In this document: positions 1 to 10,442 of the stretch, piece by piece
How positions within the stretch are numbered: position 1 is the first letter of the stretch
Layout of the letters: each line of letters opens with the position of its first letter
Assembly: GCF_010726765.1 (NCBI RefSeq)
Contig: NZ_AP022601.1
Coordinates: 3,410,001-3,474,000, forward strand
Length of the DNA stretch: 64,000 bases
Source of the DNA: Mycobacterium gallinarum
GTDB lineage: Bacteria; Actinomycetota; Actinomycetes; Mycobacteriales; Mycobacteriaceae
Direction: 5' to 3'
Program-made: the position numbers and the translations under genes
Notes under the pieces: generated by a model
Databases searched by the model: none
What the model was told of the DNA's origin: nothing
Seen by the model: only the letters and a program-made list of their open reading frames with translations

Positions 1-468
1 GTGCAGCGCGAAGGGGACGTCGCTGCCCAGCTGCGCGGCGAGCACGTGGAGGTCGCGCCGCGGCACCCCCAGCTCCCACAGCGTGTTCATCGCGACGAGC
101 ACAGCCGCGGCATTGGCACTGCCACCTGCCATGCCACCGGCGACGGGGATCGACTTCTCGACCGTGATCGCCACGTCGGGTGCGCGCCCGACATGTTCGG
201 CGAGCAGTTCGGCGGCGCGCCACGCGAGGTTGCGTTCGTCGGCCGGCAGCGTGTCTGCGCCTTCTCCCGCCAACTCCAGCGACAGCACGTCGGCGTTGCG
301 CACGGTGATCTCGTCGAGCAGCGAAACCGCGTGAAACACAGTGGTCAGCTCGTGATAGCCGTCGTCGCGGCGATCTCCGACCTCGAGGTACAGATTGACC
401 TTGCCCGGCACCCGCACAGTCACCGATCCGGTCGGAACCCATTCGGATGCGGTGTTGCCGTTGGACAC
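1..468 (-). CDS. ispE: 4-diphosphocytidyl-2-C-methyl-D-erythritol kinase IspE, partial (C-terminus outside window)
   Basis: IspE phosphorylates CDP-methylerythritol in the MEP isoprenoid pathway. Reading the reverse strand from a GTG at 468 gives about 156 residues, running off the window. The N-terminus has the family opening ([20 protein letters not shown]) and the GHMP-kinase ATP-binding glycine-rich loop [15 protein letters not shown]. An in-frame TAG lies 4 codons upstream, so GTG 468 is the only standard start. In M. tuberculosis ispE directly follows ksgA; here a plus-strand kinase gene separates them, so ispE needs its own promoter in the 82 bp before the kinase start. Confidence 0.93.
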   Translation of the reverse strand, partial: MSNGNTASEWVPTGSVTVRVPGKVNLYLEVGDRRDDGYHELTTVFHAVSLLDEITVRNADVLSLELAGEGADTLPADERNLAWRAAELLAEHVGRAPDVAITVEKSIPVAGGMAGGSANAAAVLVAMNTLWELGVPRRDLHVLAAQLGSDVPFALH

Positions 469-550
469 CAGACGACACTATCGGAGGAGACCGCACCCAG
501 GAGCCGTCTGAGCAGGTCAACCTCGCCGATCAAACCCATAGTCTGAGGGC

Positions 551-1333
551 GTGCTCTCCGTTGGCGAAGAGTTTGAAGGTCACATCGTCTACGAGGCGCT
601 GGGCCGCGGCGGCCATGCGACGGTGTACCGGGCGCGCGCCCGGGATCGGGACGTGGCGCTGAAAGTCCTCGACCAGGGCCACCGCGATCTCACCCACATT
701 GCGCGACTGCGCCGCGAGTTCGAATTCGCCCGTCGCCTAGCCCATCCCCACATCGTGACGGTGTACGAACGCGGCACCGGGTGGCTGTCGATGGAACTTG
801 TCACCGGCGGCGGGATCGTCGCCGTGGGCACCATGACCAAGCGTCTCGCCGCACTCGAACAGATCGCCGACGCGCTCGACTACACCCACAACCGCGCGAT
901 CGTGCACTGCGACGTGAAACCCGCGAACATCCTTGTCCGCCAAGATCTTTCCAGTGCTGTCCTGATCGACTTCGGCGTCGCCCATGCGGTCACCGACGAT
1001 ATCACCCACCGATCCACGCAGATCGAAGCGTCGCTCCCCTATGCGGCGCCGGAGTTGATCACCGGACACGCGCCGACGGGAGCCACCGACGAATACGCGC
1101 TGGCATGCACCGCCGTCGAACTGATCACCGGATCGCCACCGTTCACAGCCTCGTCGGGACTTGGCCTCATCGACGCACACCTGCACACGCCGCCACCACG
1201 TTGGTCACGTGAAATTACCTGGCTGCCAAGAGTATTCGACGCAATCGTGACGAAAGCCCTCGCGAAGGCGCCGGAGGACCGCTACGCGTCCTGCCGTGAA
1301 TTCGTCTCGCTGATCACCCGGGCGCTGCAGTAG
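551..1333 (+). CDS. Soluble serine/threonine protein kinase (PknB-like catalytic domain only)
   Basis: This 260-residue protein is a bare Hanks-type kinase domain. Visible are the P-loop GRGGHATVY (18-26), ATP lysine K38 in ALKVL, an alpha-C glutamate near 57, the catalytic loop HCDVKPANI (119-127), the metal-binding DFG (140-142) and AAPE (165-168). The usual HRD arginine is Cys120, so it is a non-RD kinase, possibly not controlled by activation-loop phosphorylation. There is no transmembrane segment, PASTA domain or other sensor, so it is predicted cytosolic. It starts at GTG 551 and ends 9 bp before the convergent ksgA stop. It sits inside what is elsewhere the ksgA-ispE junction, oriented against both genes. 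The substrate is unknown. Confidence 0.88.
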   Translation: MLSVGEEFEGHIVYEALGRGGHATVYRARARDRDVALKVLDQGHRDLTHIARLRREFEFARRLAHPHIVTVYERGTGWLSMELVTGGGIVAVGTMTKRLAALEQIADALDYTHNRAIVHCDVKPANILVRQDLSSAVLIDFGVAHAVTDDITHRSTQIEASLPYAAPELITGHAPTGATDEYALACTAVELITGSPPFTASSGLGLIDAHLHTPPPRWSREITWLPRVFDAIVTKALAKAPEDRYASCREFVSLITRALQ

Positions 1334-1342
1334 GCGCCCGGA

Positions 1343-3485
<2,143 letters not shown>

Positions 3486-4340
3486 TCACGCGCAGCAACT
3501 CGCGAGCCCGTAGGCACGGGCAGCCGTCGAAGTGGTTTCTTGCGCAACGTCCTCAGCGGCTCTGTTGAGGAGTTCGGCGAGCGCACGAACAGTGTAGGGC
3601 AGGCAATAGGGCTCATTCGGCGCACCGCGGTACGGGTGCGGAGTCAGGAACGGCGCGTCGGTCTCGACCAGGAGTTGCTCGGAGGGGATCAGCGACGCCG
3701 CTTCACGCAGGCCAGTGGCATTGCGGAAGCTCACGGTTCCGGACAGGCTGAGCAGCCAGCCGCTGGCCACACACGTCCTGGCCATCGCGGCATCCGACGA
3801 GAAACAATGGAAGATCACGGTCTCGGGAGCACCCTCGGCGGCCAGAACGTCCAGGACCTCGGCGTCGGCGTCACGGTTGTGGATCATCAGCGGCTTGCCG
3901 ACGCGCTTGGCGAGGTCGATGTGCCAGGCGAACGCGTCACGCTGGGTCGCGGGGTCGGCGCACCCCTCGAGCTTGCCCGGCCAGTACGTGTCCATGCCGG
4001 TCTCGCCGACGGCGACGACCCGCGGATGCCCGGCCAGCCCCTCGATGACGGCCTTGGCCTCGTCGGTGAGCGCTTTGGCGCGGGTGGGGTGCAGCGCCAC
4101 CGCACCATAGACGCGCGGGTCGGCGTCGACGGCGTCGGTGACCCAGCGCGCGGAGTCGAGATCGTCGGCGATCGTCACGACGGCCTGCACGCCGACGGCT
4201 TCGGCCCGGTCGACGATCGTGCGGATGCTCTCGGCATCGGTCGCACCGCAGGCATCGAGGTGGGTGTGCGCGTCGATCAGGGGTGCCAGTCGTTCCGGGG
4301 CCGGGGGCTTCTCCCGTCTGGCTGAACGCTTGTCACTCAC
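3486..4340 (-). CDS. tatD: TatD-family metal-dependent DNase
   Basis: A TIM-barrel metal-dependent hydrolase of 284 residues, family members of which are 3'-5' exonucleases/deoxyribonucleases. Metal ligands are visible in order: IDAHTHLD, VGETGMD, IHNRDA, HCFSSDA and ETDAPFLTP. The GTG at 4340 (VSDKRSARREK) is chosen because extending to 4403 would run into the divergent metG coding region. The two start codons are only 25 bp apart. Synteny matches Rv1008. Confidence 0.93.
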   Translation of the reverse strand: MSDKRSARREKPPAPERLAPLIDAHTHLDACGATDAESIRTIVDRAEAVGVQAVVTIADDLDSARWVTDAVDADPRVYGAVALHPTRAKALTDEAKAVIEGLAGHPRVVAVGETGMDTYWPGKLEGCADPATQRDAFAWHIDLAKRVGKPLMIHNRDADAEVLDVLAAEGAPETVIFHCFSSDAAMARTCVASGWLLSLSGTVSFRNATGLREAASLIPSEQLLVETDAPFLTPHPYRGAPNEPYCLPYTVRALAELLNRAAEDVAQETTSTAARAYGLASCCA

Positions 4341-4365
4341 CGCCACACAATAAGCTGACCCACAA

Positions 4366-5940
4366 ATGAGCACCCTGTCTTCCCCCGGCGCGAGGGCGCG
4401 CACCCCCGGGGACCCTTACTACATCACTACGGCCATCGCCTATCCCAACGGCGACCCGCACATCGGGCATGCCTACGAGTACATCGCGACGGATTCGATA
4501 GCGCGGTTCAAGCGTCTGGACGGCTACGACGTGCGCTACCTGACCGGCACCGACGTCCACGGCCAGAAGATGGCGGAGACGGCGGCCGCCCTTGGCATTC
4601 CGACCGCGGAGCTGGCGCGGCGCAACTCAGATGTCTTCGAGCGGATGCAGCAGAAGCTCAACATCTCGTTCGACCGGTTCATCCGGACGTCGGACGCCGA
4701 CCACTATGCGGCGTCGATCGAGATCTGGAAGCGGATGAACGAGGCCGGCGACATTTACCTCGACACGTACTCGGGGTGGTACTCGGTGCGTGACGAAGGC
4801 TTTGTCACCGAGGGTGAAACGAGCGTCAACGCCGACGGTGTGCGGATCGCCACCGAGACCGGCGCCCCGGTGACGTGGACCGAAGAGCAGACGTACTTCT
4901 TCCGCCTGTCGGCCTATGCCGAGAAGCTGCTGGCGCACTACGACGCGCACCCGGAGTTCATCGAGCCAGGCGTGCGGCGCAACGAGGTGGTCAGCTTCGT
5001 CTCGGGCGGGCTGCGCGATCTTTCGATATCCCGCACGACGTTCGACTGGGGCGTACCGGTGCCCGACCACCCCGACCATGTGATGTACGTATGGGTCGAC
5101 GCGCTGACGAACTATCTGACGGGCGTCGGATTCCCCGACACCTCGTCGGAGATGTTCCAGCGGTTCTGGCCGGCCGATCTGCACATGATCGGCAAGGACA
5201 TCATCCGGTTCCACACCGTCTACTGGCCCGCCTTCCTGATGTCGGCGGGAATCGAGTTGCCGCGCAAGGTGTTTGTGCACGGTTTCGTTCTCAACCGCGG
5301 CGAGAAGATGAGCAAGTCGGTCGGTAACGTCGTCGATCCGAACGCGTTGGTGGACGCCTTCGGTGTGGACCAGGTGCGTTACTTCTTCCTGCGGGAGGTG
5401 CCGTTCGGCCAGGACGGCAGCTACAGCGAGGAGGCGATCATCGGCCGCATCAACGCCGACCTCGCCAACGAGCTGGGCAACCTGGCGCAGCGTTCGCTGT
5501 CGATGGTGGCCAAGAACCTGGACGCAATCGTGCCTGAGCCAGGCGAATTCACCGTGGAGGACCTACAGCTTCTGGATGCCGCCGACGGGTTGCTCGAGCG
5601 GGTGCGCGCGCATTTCGACGCCACCGCAATGCATCTGGCGCTGGAGGCCATCTGGTCGGTGCTCGGAGCGGCGAACAAGTACTTCTCCGCACAGGAGCCG
5701 TGGGTGCTGCGCAAGTCCGACGAGGTGAGATTCCGCACCGTGCTCTACACGACGCTGGAGACGGTGCGGATCGCGGCGCTGCTGAGTCAGCCGGTGATGC
5801 CCGAGTCGATGGCCACAATGCTCGACCTGCTGGGCCAGGCCGACGATCAGCGGACGTTCGCATCGGTCGGCACGCGGATCGCACCCGGGACTCAACTGCC
5901 CGCCCCAGTCGGCGTGTTCCCGCGTCATCAGGCGGAGTGA
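4366..5940 (+). CDS. metG: Methionyl-tRNA synthetase
   Basis: Class I aminoacyl-tRNA synthetase charging tRNA-Met, 524 residues (family about 515-520). HIGH is present as [13 protein letters not shown] (31-43) and KMSKS as [10 protein letters not shown] (about 312-321). The tRNA-binding helical domain follows, with [17 protein letters not shown]. It lacks the C-terminal Trbp-like extension of some bacterial enzymes. The ATG at 4366 adds about a dozen residues ahead of the conserved [13 protein letters not shown]. It is divergent from tatD. The terminal region is followed by a long perfect hairpin at 5951-6008. Confidence 0.96.
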   Translation: MSTLSSPGARARTPGDPYYITTAIAYPNGDPHIGHAYEYIATDSIARFKRLDGYDVRYLTGTDVHGQKMAETAAALGIPTAELARRNSDVFERMQQKLNISFDRFIRTSDADHYAASIEIWKRMNEAGDIYLDTYSGWYSVRDEGFVTEGETSVNADGVRIATETGAPVTWTEEQTYFFRLSAYAEKLLAHYDAHPEFIEPGVRRNEVVSFVSGGLRDLSISRTTFDWGVPVPDHPDHVMYVWVDALTNYLTGVGFPDTSSEMFQRFWPADLHMIGKDIIRFHTVYWPAFLMSAGIELPRKVFVHGFVLNRGEKMSKSVGNVVDPNALVDAFGVDQVRYFFLREVPFGQDGSYSEEAIIGRINADLANELGNLAQRSLSMVAKNLDAIVPEPGEFTVEDLQLLDAADGLLERVRAHFDATAMHLALEAIWSVLGAANKYFSAQEPWVLRKSDEVRFRTVLYTTLETVRIAALLSQPVMPESMATMLDLLGQADDQRTFASVGTRIAPGTQLPAPVGVFPRHQAE

Positions 5941-5950
5941 GATCTTTCGA

Positions 5951-6008
5951 CGAACGTGGGTTACCCGCACGCTGCATCGCCGGAAGGTGTGCGGGTAACC
6001 CACGTTCG
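5951..6008. repeat. Perfect 20-bp inverted repeat (hairpin), copy 1 of 2 in the window
   Basis: Arms CGAACGTGGGTTACCCGCAC (5951-5970) and its exact reverse complement (5989-6008) flank an 18-nt loop. It begins 10 bp after the metG stop, so it can act as its transcription terminator, although no T-tract follows. Nearly the same arm sequence recurs at 61070-61127, so it may instead be a dispersed palindromic repeat family that is used as a terminator. Confidence 0.85.
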
Positions 6009-6020
6009 CGTTGATACTGG

Positions 6021-6036
6021 AGTGACGCACGTCACT
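6021..6036. promoter_or_regulatory. CRP/cAMP-receptor-like palindrome (candidate)
   Basis: AGTGACGCACGTCACT matches the GTGA-N6-TCAC core recognised by mycobacterial CRP (Rv3676 family). It lies 4 bp upstream of the ECF -35 element for the first oxidoreductase gene. This is a match by eye only. Confidence 0.35.
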
Positions 6037-6039
6037 TTT

Positions 6040-6066
6040 TGTCACGCTCGGCGGGCGGGAGGTGTC
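6040..6066 (+). promoter_or_regulatory. ECF41-type promoter upstream of oxidoreductase/sigma cassette 1
   Basis: TGTCACG (6040-6046), 16 nt, then TGTC (6063-6066) followed by TTGAGGACA. The ECF41 consensus is TGTCACA-N16-CGTC. The same arrangement with the same downstream bases occurs before the second cassette at 8245-8271. The -10 element lies only 8 bp before the ATG, so the transcript would be leaderless or nearly so. Confidence 0.7.
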
Positions 6067-6074
6067 TTGAGGAC

Positions 6075-7295
6075 ATGACCCGACACACCACCACAACAAC
6101 TAATTCGCGGCCCGCCGCGGCCAAGGTCGTCGTCATCGGCGGCGGCTACTCGGGAACACTGGCAGCCAACCATCTGCGGATGCGCGGCACCTGGCAGATG
6201 CCCGACATCACGCTGGTCAACCCCCGCCCCAAGTTCGTCGAGCGGATCCGGCTGCACCAGCACGCGGCGGGCGACTACGACGCGGCAGTCGACTACGGCA
6301 CACTGCTCGGCCAAGGCATAGGTCTCGTCGTCGACACTGCGACGCGCATCGACGCCGCCAACCGCACCGTTGAGCTGGCCTCAGGCCGTGCACTGCGCTA
6401 CGACTACCTCATCTACGCGGTCGGCAGCACCGGCGCAGTGCCCGCATCGGTACCCGGCGCCACTGAATTCGCCTATCCGATAGCGGAATTCGAGCAGGCA
6501 CAGCGTCTGCGCACCGCCATCGCCACCGTGTATCCGGATGCGCCGGTCACCGTCGTCGGCGCCGGGTTGACCGGCGTCGAGACCGCCGCCGAGCTGGCCG
6601 AGCAGGGCCGCAGGGTCACGCTGGTCTGCGGTGGCCGGCTGGCGCCGTCGCTGTCGGAGCCGGGGCGGAGGTCAGCCGCCAAGGTGCTGCGCAAGCTGGG
6701 TGTGACGGTGCTCGAGTCCGACATCGTGACGCAGGTCCGGTCCGACGCGGTCGTCTTCGCCGACGGGGCCGTGCGCCCGAGCGCGTTGACGATCTGGACG
6801 GCGGGCTTCGGTGTGCCGGAACTGGCCGCGGTGAGCGGCCTCCACACCGATGAGCTGGGCCGGCTGCTCACCGATGAGACCCTGACCAGCATCGACGACG
6901 ATCGCATCGTGGCCGCCGGTGACTGCGCCTCCCCGTCGGGGGTGCCGCTGCGGATGTGCTGCGCATCTGCCTCGCAGTTGGGCCCCCAGGCGGCCAATAC
7001 CGTGCTGAACCGCATCGCCGGCATCTCCCCGACACCGCTCGCCTACGGGATCCCGGGGTCGTGCACCAGCCTGGGTAGGCGCGCCGGAATCCTTCAGTTG
7101 GGCCGCCAGGACGATACCCCGGTGAATCTCTTCATCGGCGGGCGCGTGGGCGCTCGACTCAAGGAGACGATCTGCAAGGGCACGCTGTGGGGCATGCGTC
7201 GCGAGGGCCGCAAGCCCGGTTCCACCTTCTGGTTCAAGGGCGGCGCCCGGCCTGAGCGGCCGGCGTTCGCTCCAGAGGTGGTCAAGGAAGCGTGA
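6075..7295 (+). CDS. FAD/NAD(P)-dependent oxidoreductase (NDH-2-like), cassette 1
   Basis: A 406-residue two-dinucleotide-binding-domain flavoprotein of the Pyr_redox_2/NDH-2-like superfamily. The FAD motif VVVIGGGYSGT is near residue 18, the second Rossmann motif VTVVGAGLTGVETAAEL is in the middle, and the flavin-contact segment VAAGDCASP is toward the C-terminus. The ATG at 6075 is preferred over the GTG at 6039 because the latter lies inside the promoter -35 box. The stop overlaps the sigma-factor start as GTGA, so the two are translationally coupled. No membrane-anchoring helix is obvious. It is a close paralogue of the gene at 8349. The electron acceptor is unknown. Confidence 0.85.
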   Translation: MTRHTTTTTNSRPAAAKVVVIGGGYSGTLAANHLRMRGTWQMPDITLVNPRPKFVERIRLHQHAAGDYDAAVDYGTLLGQGIGLVVDTATRIDAANRTVELASGRALRYDYLIYAVGSTGAVPASVPGATEFAYPIAEFEQAQRLRTAIATVYPDAPVTVVGAGLTGVETAAELAEQGRRVTLVCGGRLAPSLSEPGRRSAAKVLRKLGVTVLESDIVTQVRSDAVVFADGAVRPSALTIWTAGFGVPELAAVSGLHTDELGRLLTDETLTSIDDDRIVAAGDCASPSGVPLRMCCASASQLGPQAANTVLNRIAGISPTPLAYGIPGSCTSLGRRAGILQLGRQDDTPVNLFIGGRVGARLKETICKGTLWGMRREGRKPGSTFWFKGGARPERPAFAPEVVKEA

Positions 7296-8218
7296 CCACC
7301 TCCGCAGGTCAAACTGCCGGCTCGGCCGGCGCCGAACATGCCGAGCGGTTCACCCTCCTGCGTCCGCTGCTGTTCACCATCGCCTACGAAATCCTCGGCT
7401 CGGCAACCGAAGCCGACGATGTGCTGCAGGACAGCTATTTGCGGTGGGCGGAGGTGGACCTTGCGACGGTGCGGGACACCAAGTCGTATCTGGCACAACT
7501 CGTGACCCGACAGGCGCTCAACGCGTTACGGGACGGCGCGCGCCGCAGGGAGGATTACGTCGGGCCGTGGCTTCCCGAACCGCTGCTGGTGGACACGGGC
7601 GATGCCTCCTCCGATGTCGTTCTCGCCGAATCGGTTTCGATGGCGATGCTGGTGCTGCTCGAAACGCTCACGCCCGATGAGCGCGCGGTGTTCGTGCTGC
7701 GCGAGGTGTTCGGCTTCGAGTACGACGAAATCGCAGGGGCCGTCGACAAATCCGCGGGGACGGTGCGCCAAATGGCGCACCGCGCCCGCGAACACGTGCA
7801 TGCCCGACGCAAGAGGTTCGGACCCGTCGACGCCAAGCGGACCACACAGATCACCGAGCAGTTCCTGACCGCGGCGGCCACCGGCGACATGGAGGGGTTG
7901 CTGAAGCTGCTGGCGCCGGGGGCGACCTGGACCGCAGACCACGGCGGCAAGGTGACCGGGATTCGCCGGCCGGTTTCGGGCGCGCGAAGGGTGGCCGCGC
8001 TCATGGCCGAACTGTTCCGCGTGGCCAAGACCATGCCGGACCTTCGGTTCCAGTCGGCGGTGTACAACGGCGCGCCGGCGACGGTGATTTACGACGGCGA
8101 CCACCTAGAGGGCATCTTCGTGTTCGAAATCGTCGACGACAGGATCACGAATCTCTACGCAATGCGTAATCCCGACAAGCTGACCGGGGTCACGACCCCG
8201 CGGGAGATCAGTCGATAG
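7292..8218 (+). CDS. ECF41-family RNA polymerase sigma factor (SigJ-like), cassette 1
   Basis: A 308-residue ECF sigma factor with region 2 (about 20-90), region 4 (about 115-180) and a C-terminal SnoaL-like domain (about 190-305). ECF41 hallmarks are the WLPEP linker (93-97) between the sigma regions and the C-terminal NPDKL motif (about 293-297). In this family the fused C-terminal domain replaces a separate anti-sigma factor and modulates activity. It starts at GTG 7292 overlapping the oxidoreductase stop. It probably recognises the TGTCAC-N16-TGTC elements found before both cassettes. Confidence 0.88.
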   Translation: MTTSAGQTAGSAGAEHAERFTLLRPLLFTIAYEILGSATEADDVLQDSYLRWAEVDLATVRDTKSYLAQLVTRQALNALRDGARRREDYVGPWLPEPLLVDTGDASSDVVLAESVSMAMLVLLETLTPDERAVFVLREVFGFEYDEIAGAVDKSAGTVRQMAHRAREHVHARRKRFGPVDAKRTTQITEQFLTAAATGDMEGLLKLLAPGATWTADHGGKVTGIRRPVSGARRVAALMAELFRVAKTMPDLRFQSAVYNGAPATVIYDGDHLEGIFVFEIVDDRITNLYAMRNPDKLTGVTTPREISR

Positions 8219-8244
8219 TGACGTCGGCCACATCGGGCCCGGAC

Positions 8245-8271
8245 TGTCACACTCTGAATTGCCACGGTGTC
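8245..8271 (+). promoter_or_regulatory. ECF41-type promoter upstream of cassette 2
   Basis: TGTCACA (8245-8251), exactly 16 nt, then TGTC (8268-8271) followed by TAGAGGACA. The -35 element is a perfect match to the reported ECF41 consensus, and the spacing is identical to that at 6040-6066. It lies 27 bp after the first sigma-factor stop, and the leader to the ATG at 8349 is about 75 nt. Confidence 0.75.
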
Positions 8272-8348
8272 TAGAGGACAGACCAGCTCAAAGCTGAACG
8301 GCCACATTCGGGGCCGGCGGAGAGCGAGGATGACCCGAGGAGATTGAC

Positions 8349-9530
8349 ATGACCGAACAGAAGACCCGCGTCATCGTGATCGGCGGCGGATACGCCGGTG
8401 TGCTCGCGGCCAACCACCTGCGGCTCAATGAGAACGTCGACATCACGCTGGTCAACCCGCGGCCGAAGTTCGTCGAGCGGATCCGGCTGCATCAGTTGGT
8501 GACCGGCACCGATGATGCGGTGGTCGACTATTCGGAGATCCTCGGCAAGGGAATTGAGCTGGTCGTCGACTCCGTGACACGCATCGACGCACCGCAGCGG
8601 CGGATCGAGCTCTCAGGCGGTGGCGCGTTGGGCTATGACTATCTGATCTACGCCATCGGCAGCCACGGGGCGGTCCCGGTTGTCCCCGGAGCCGCTGAAT
8701 ACGCCTATCCCATCTCGGAACTCGAGCACGCCAGGCAGTTGAAGGCGGCATATCACGCTGCGGGCGACGATGCGCCCATCACGGTTATCGGCGCGGGTCC
8801 CACCGGGCTGGAAGTGGCCGCTGAGTTCGCCGAGGAGGGGCGTCGCGTCACTCTGGTGTGCGGCGGAGTCCTCGGCCCGTACCTGCACGCTCGTGGTCGC
8901 CGGGCGGCCGCCAAGAGGCTGACCCGGCTCGGCGTCACCATTGTCGACGGACCCGGATCCACCGCGACCGAGGTGCTGCCCGCCTCGGTGATCTTGGCCG
9001 ACGGACGCACGATCGCCAGCGCGGTCACGATCTGGACCGCCGGTTTCGGCGTGCCCGATCTGGCCACGAGCAGCGGCCTGAGCACCGATGCGGCCGGTCG
9101 CCTTCTCACCGACGAGACCCTCACCAGCGTTGACGATCCCCGCATCATCGCCGCCGGCGACGCGGCCGCGCCGTCGAACCTACCGTTGCGGATGAGCTGC
9201 CAGGCCGCGATCCCGTTGGGCGCACAAGCCGCGAATACGGTGCTCAGCCGCATCGCGGGAACCGAGCCCAAACGGTTGAACCAGGCGTTCACCGGCCAGT
9301 GCATCAGCCTCGGGCGCAAAGGCGGTCTGGTCCAGCTCGCGCACTTGGACGACACCGTGATGCCGCTGCATATCGGCGGGCGCACCGCAGCCACGATCAA
9401 GGAGGCCGTGTGCAAGGGAACCGTCAGCTTCCTTCAGCGTGAGGCGCGCAAGCCGGGAAGCTACTTCTGGCTCAAGGGCGGTAAGCGGCAGCAGCAGTTG
9501 GAGTCAGCAGGTCAGCCGGTACGACCGTGA
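8349..9530 (+). CDS. FAD/NAD(P)-dependent oxidoreductase (NDH-2-like), cassette 2
   Basis: A 393-residue paralogue of the 6075 gene with the same blocks: VIVIGGGYAGVLAANHL, NPRPKFVERIRLHQ, VIGAGPTGLEVAAEF, TIWTAGFGVP, AAGDAAAP and the C-terminal RKPGSYFWLKGG. Start at ATG 8349 has GAGGAG 7 nt upstream. The stop overlaps the next GTG as GTGA (9527-9530), reproducing the coupling of cassette 1. Divergence between the two copies is highest in the N-terminal tail. The role is inferred to be redox chemistry under ECF41 control. Confidence 0.85.
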   Translation: MTEQKTRVIVIGGGYAGVLAANHLRLNENVDITLVNPRPKFVERIRLHQLVTGTDDAVVDYSEILGKGIELVVDSVTRIDAPQRRIELSGGGALGYDYLIYAIGSHGAVPVVPGAAEYAYPISELEHARQLKAAYHAAGDDAPITVIGAGPTGLEVAAEFAEEGRRVTLVCGGVLGPYLHARGRRAAAKRLTRLGVTIVDGPGSTATEVLPASVILADGRTIASAVTIWTAGFGVPDLATSSGLSTDAAGRLLTDETLTSVDDPRIIAAGDAAAPSNLPLRMSCQAAIPLGAQAANTVLSRIAGTEPKRLNQAFTGQCISLGRKGGLVQLAHLDDTVMPLHIGGRTAATIKEAVCKGTVSFLQREARKPGSYFWLKGGKRQQQLESAGQPVRP

Positions 9531-10423
9531 CCGAGGAACACGCCGAACGATTCACGCAACTGCGGCCGCTGCTGTTCACCATCGCCTACGAGATTCTCGG
9601 CAGGGCAACTGAATCCGACGACGTGCTGCAGGAGAGCTACCTGCGCTGGGCCGAGGTAGACCTCTCGACGGTGCGGGACACCAAGGCCTACCTCGCCCAG
9701 TTGGTCACCCGGCAGTCCCTCAACGCCCTGCGGGCGCAGTCTCGCAGGCGGGAGGACTACGTCGGTCCATGGTTACCGGAGCCGCTGCTGCTGGAGACCG
9801 GCGACAACACAGACGCGTCGTCCGACGTGATCCTGGCCGAATCGGTTTCGATGGCGATGCTCGTCGTCTTGGAGACCCTGAGCCCGGACGAGCGCGCCGT
9901 GTTCGTGCTGCGCGAGGTCTTCGGCTTCAGCCACGACGAGATCGCCGACACGATCGGCAAATCCGCGGCCGCGGTTCGCCAAATGGCCCACCGCGCCCGC
10001 GAGCATGTTCAGTCGCGGCGCAAGCGTTTCGAGCCCGTCGACCCCAAACTCTCCATGGAGATCACCGCGCGCTTCTTCGCCGCGGCCTCGACCGGTGACG
10101 TCGACGGGCTCATCGAGATGCTCTCGAGCGACGTGGTGTGGACCGCCGACAGCGACGGCAAGGTCAGCGCGGCGCGCCGACCCGTCACGGGCGCTGAACG
10201 GGTGGCCAAGCTGGTCATCGGTCTCGTGCGCCTGGCCGGGGAGTCCGGCCGGGTGGAGCCCGCGATGTACAACAACGCCCCCGCACTCAAGCTCTACCTG
10301 GGTGACAGCTTCGAAGGCATCATCACCGTCGAGATCACCGAGGGCCGGATCAGCCACTTCTATGCGATGCGCAACCCGGACAAACTGACCGGCGTCGATA
10401 TCCCGCGGGAGATCAGCCGGTAG
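9527..10423 (+). CDS. ECF41-family RNA polymerase sigma factor (SigJ-like), cassette 2
   Basis: A 298-residue paralogue of the 7292 gene. Sigma regions 2 and 4 are joined by WLPEP (82-86); the C-terminal SnoaL-like domain carries DSDGK and NPDKL (about 283-287) and ends in PREISR like its twin. Translation is coupled to the upstream oxidoreductase. The two sigma factors are very alike across region 2 and the recognition helix, so they may share promoters. pabB starts 19 bp downstream and may be co-transcribed. Confidence 0.88.
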   Translation: MTEEHAERFTQLRPLLFTIAYEILGRATESDDVLQESYLRWAEVDLSTVRDTKAYLAQLVTRQSLNALRAQSRRREDYVGPWLPEPLLLETGDNTDASSDVILAESVSMAMLVVLETLSPDERAVFVLREVFGFSHDEIADTIGKSAAAVRQMAHRAREHVQSRRKRFEPVDPKLSMEITARFFAAASTGDVDGLIEMLSSDVVWTADSDGKVSAARRPVTGAERVAKLVIGLVRLAGESGRVEPAMYNNAPALKLYLGDSFEGIITVEITEGRISHFYAMRNPDKLTGVDIPREISR

Positions 10424-10442
10424 CTTCTGACACGCTTGAGGT

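Noticed and set aside
1..546. A plus-strand frame over the left edge
   Set aside because: It is the complement of ispE, whose motifs are clear on the minus strand.
4341..4365. T-box or other riboswitch controlling metG
   Set aside because: Only 25 bp separate the divergent tatD and metG starts, too short for a T-box.
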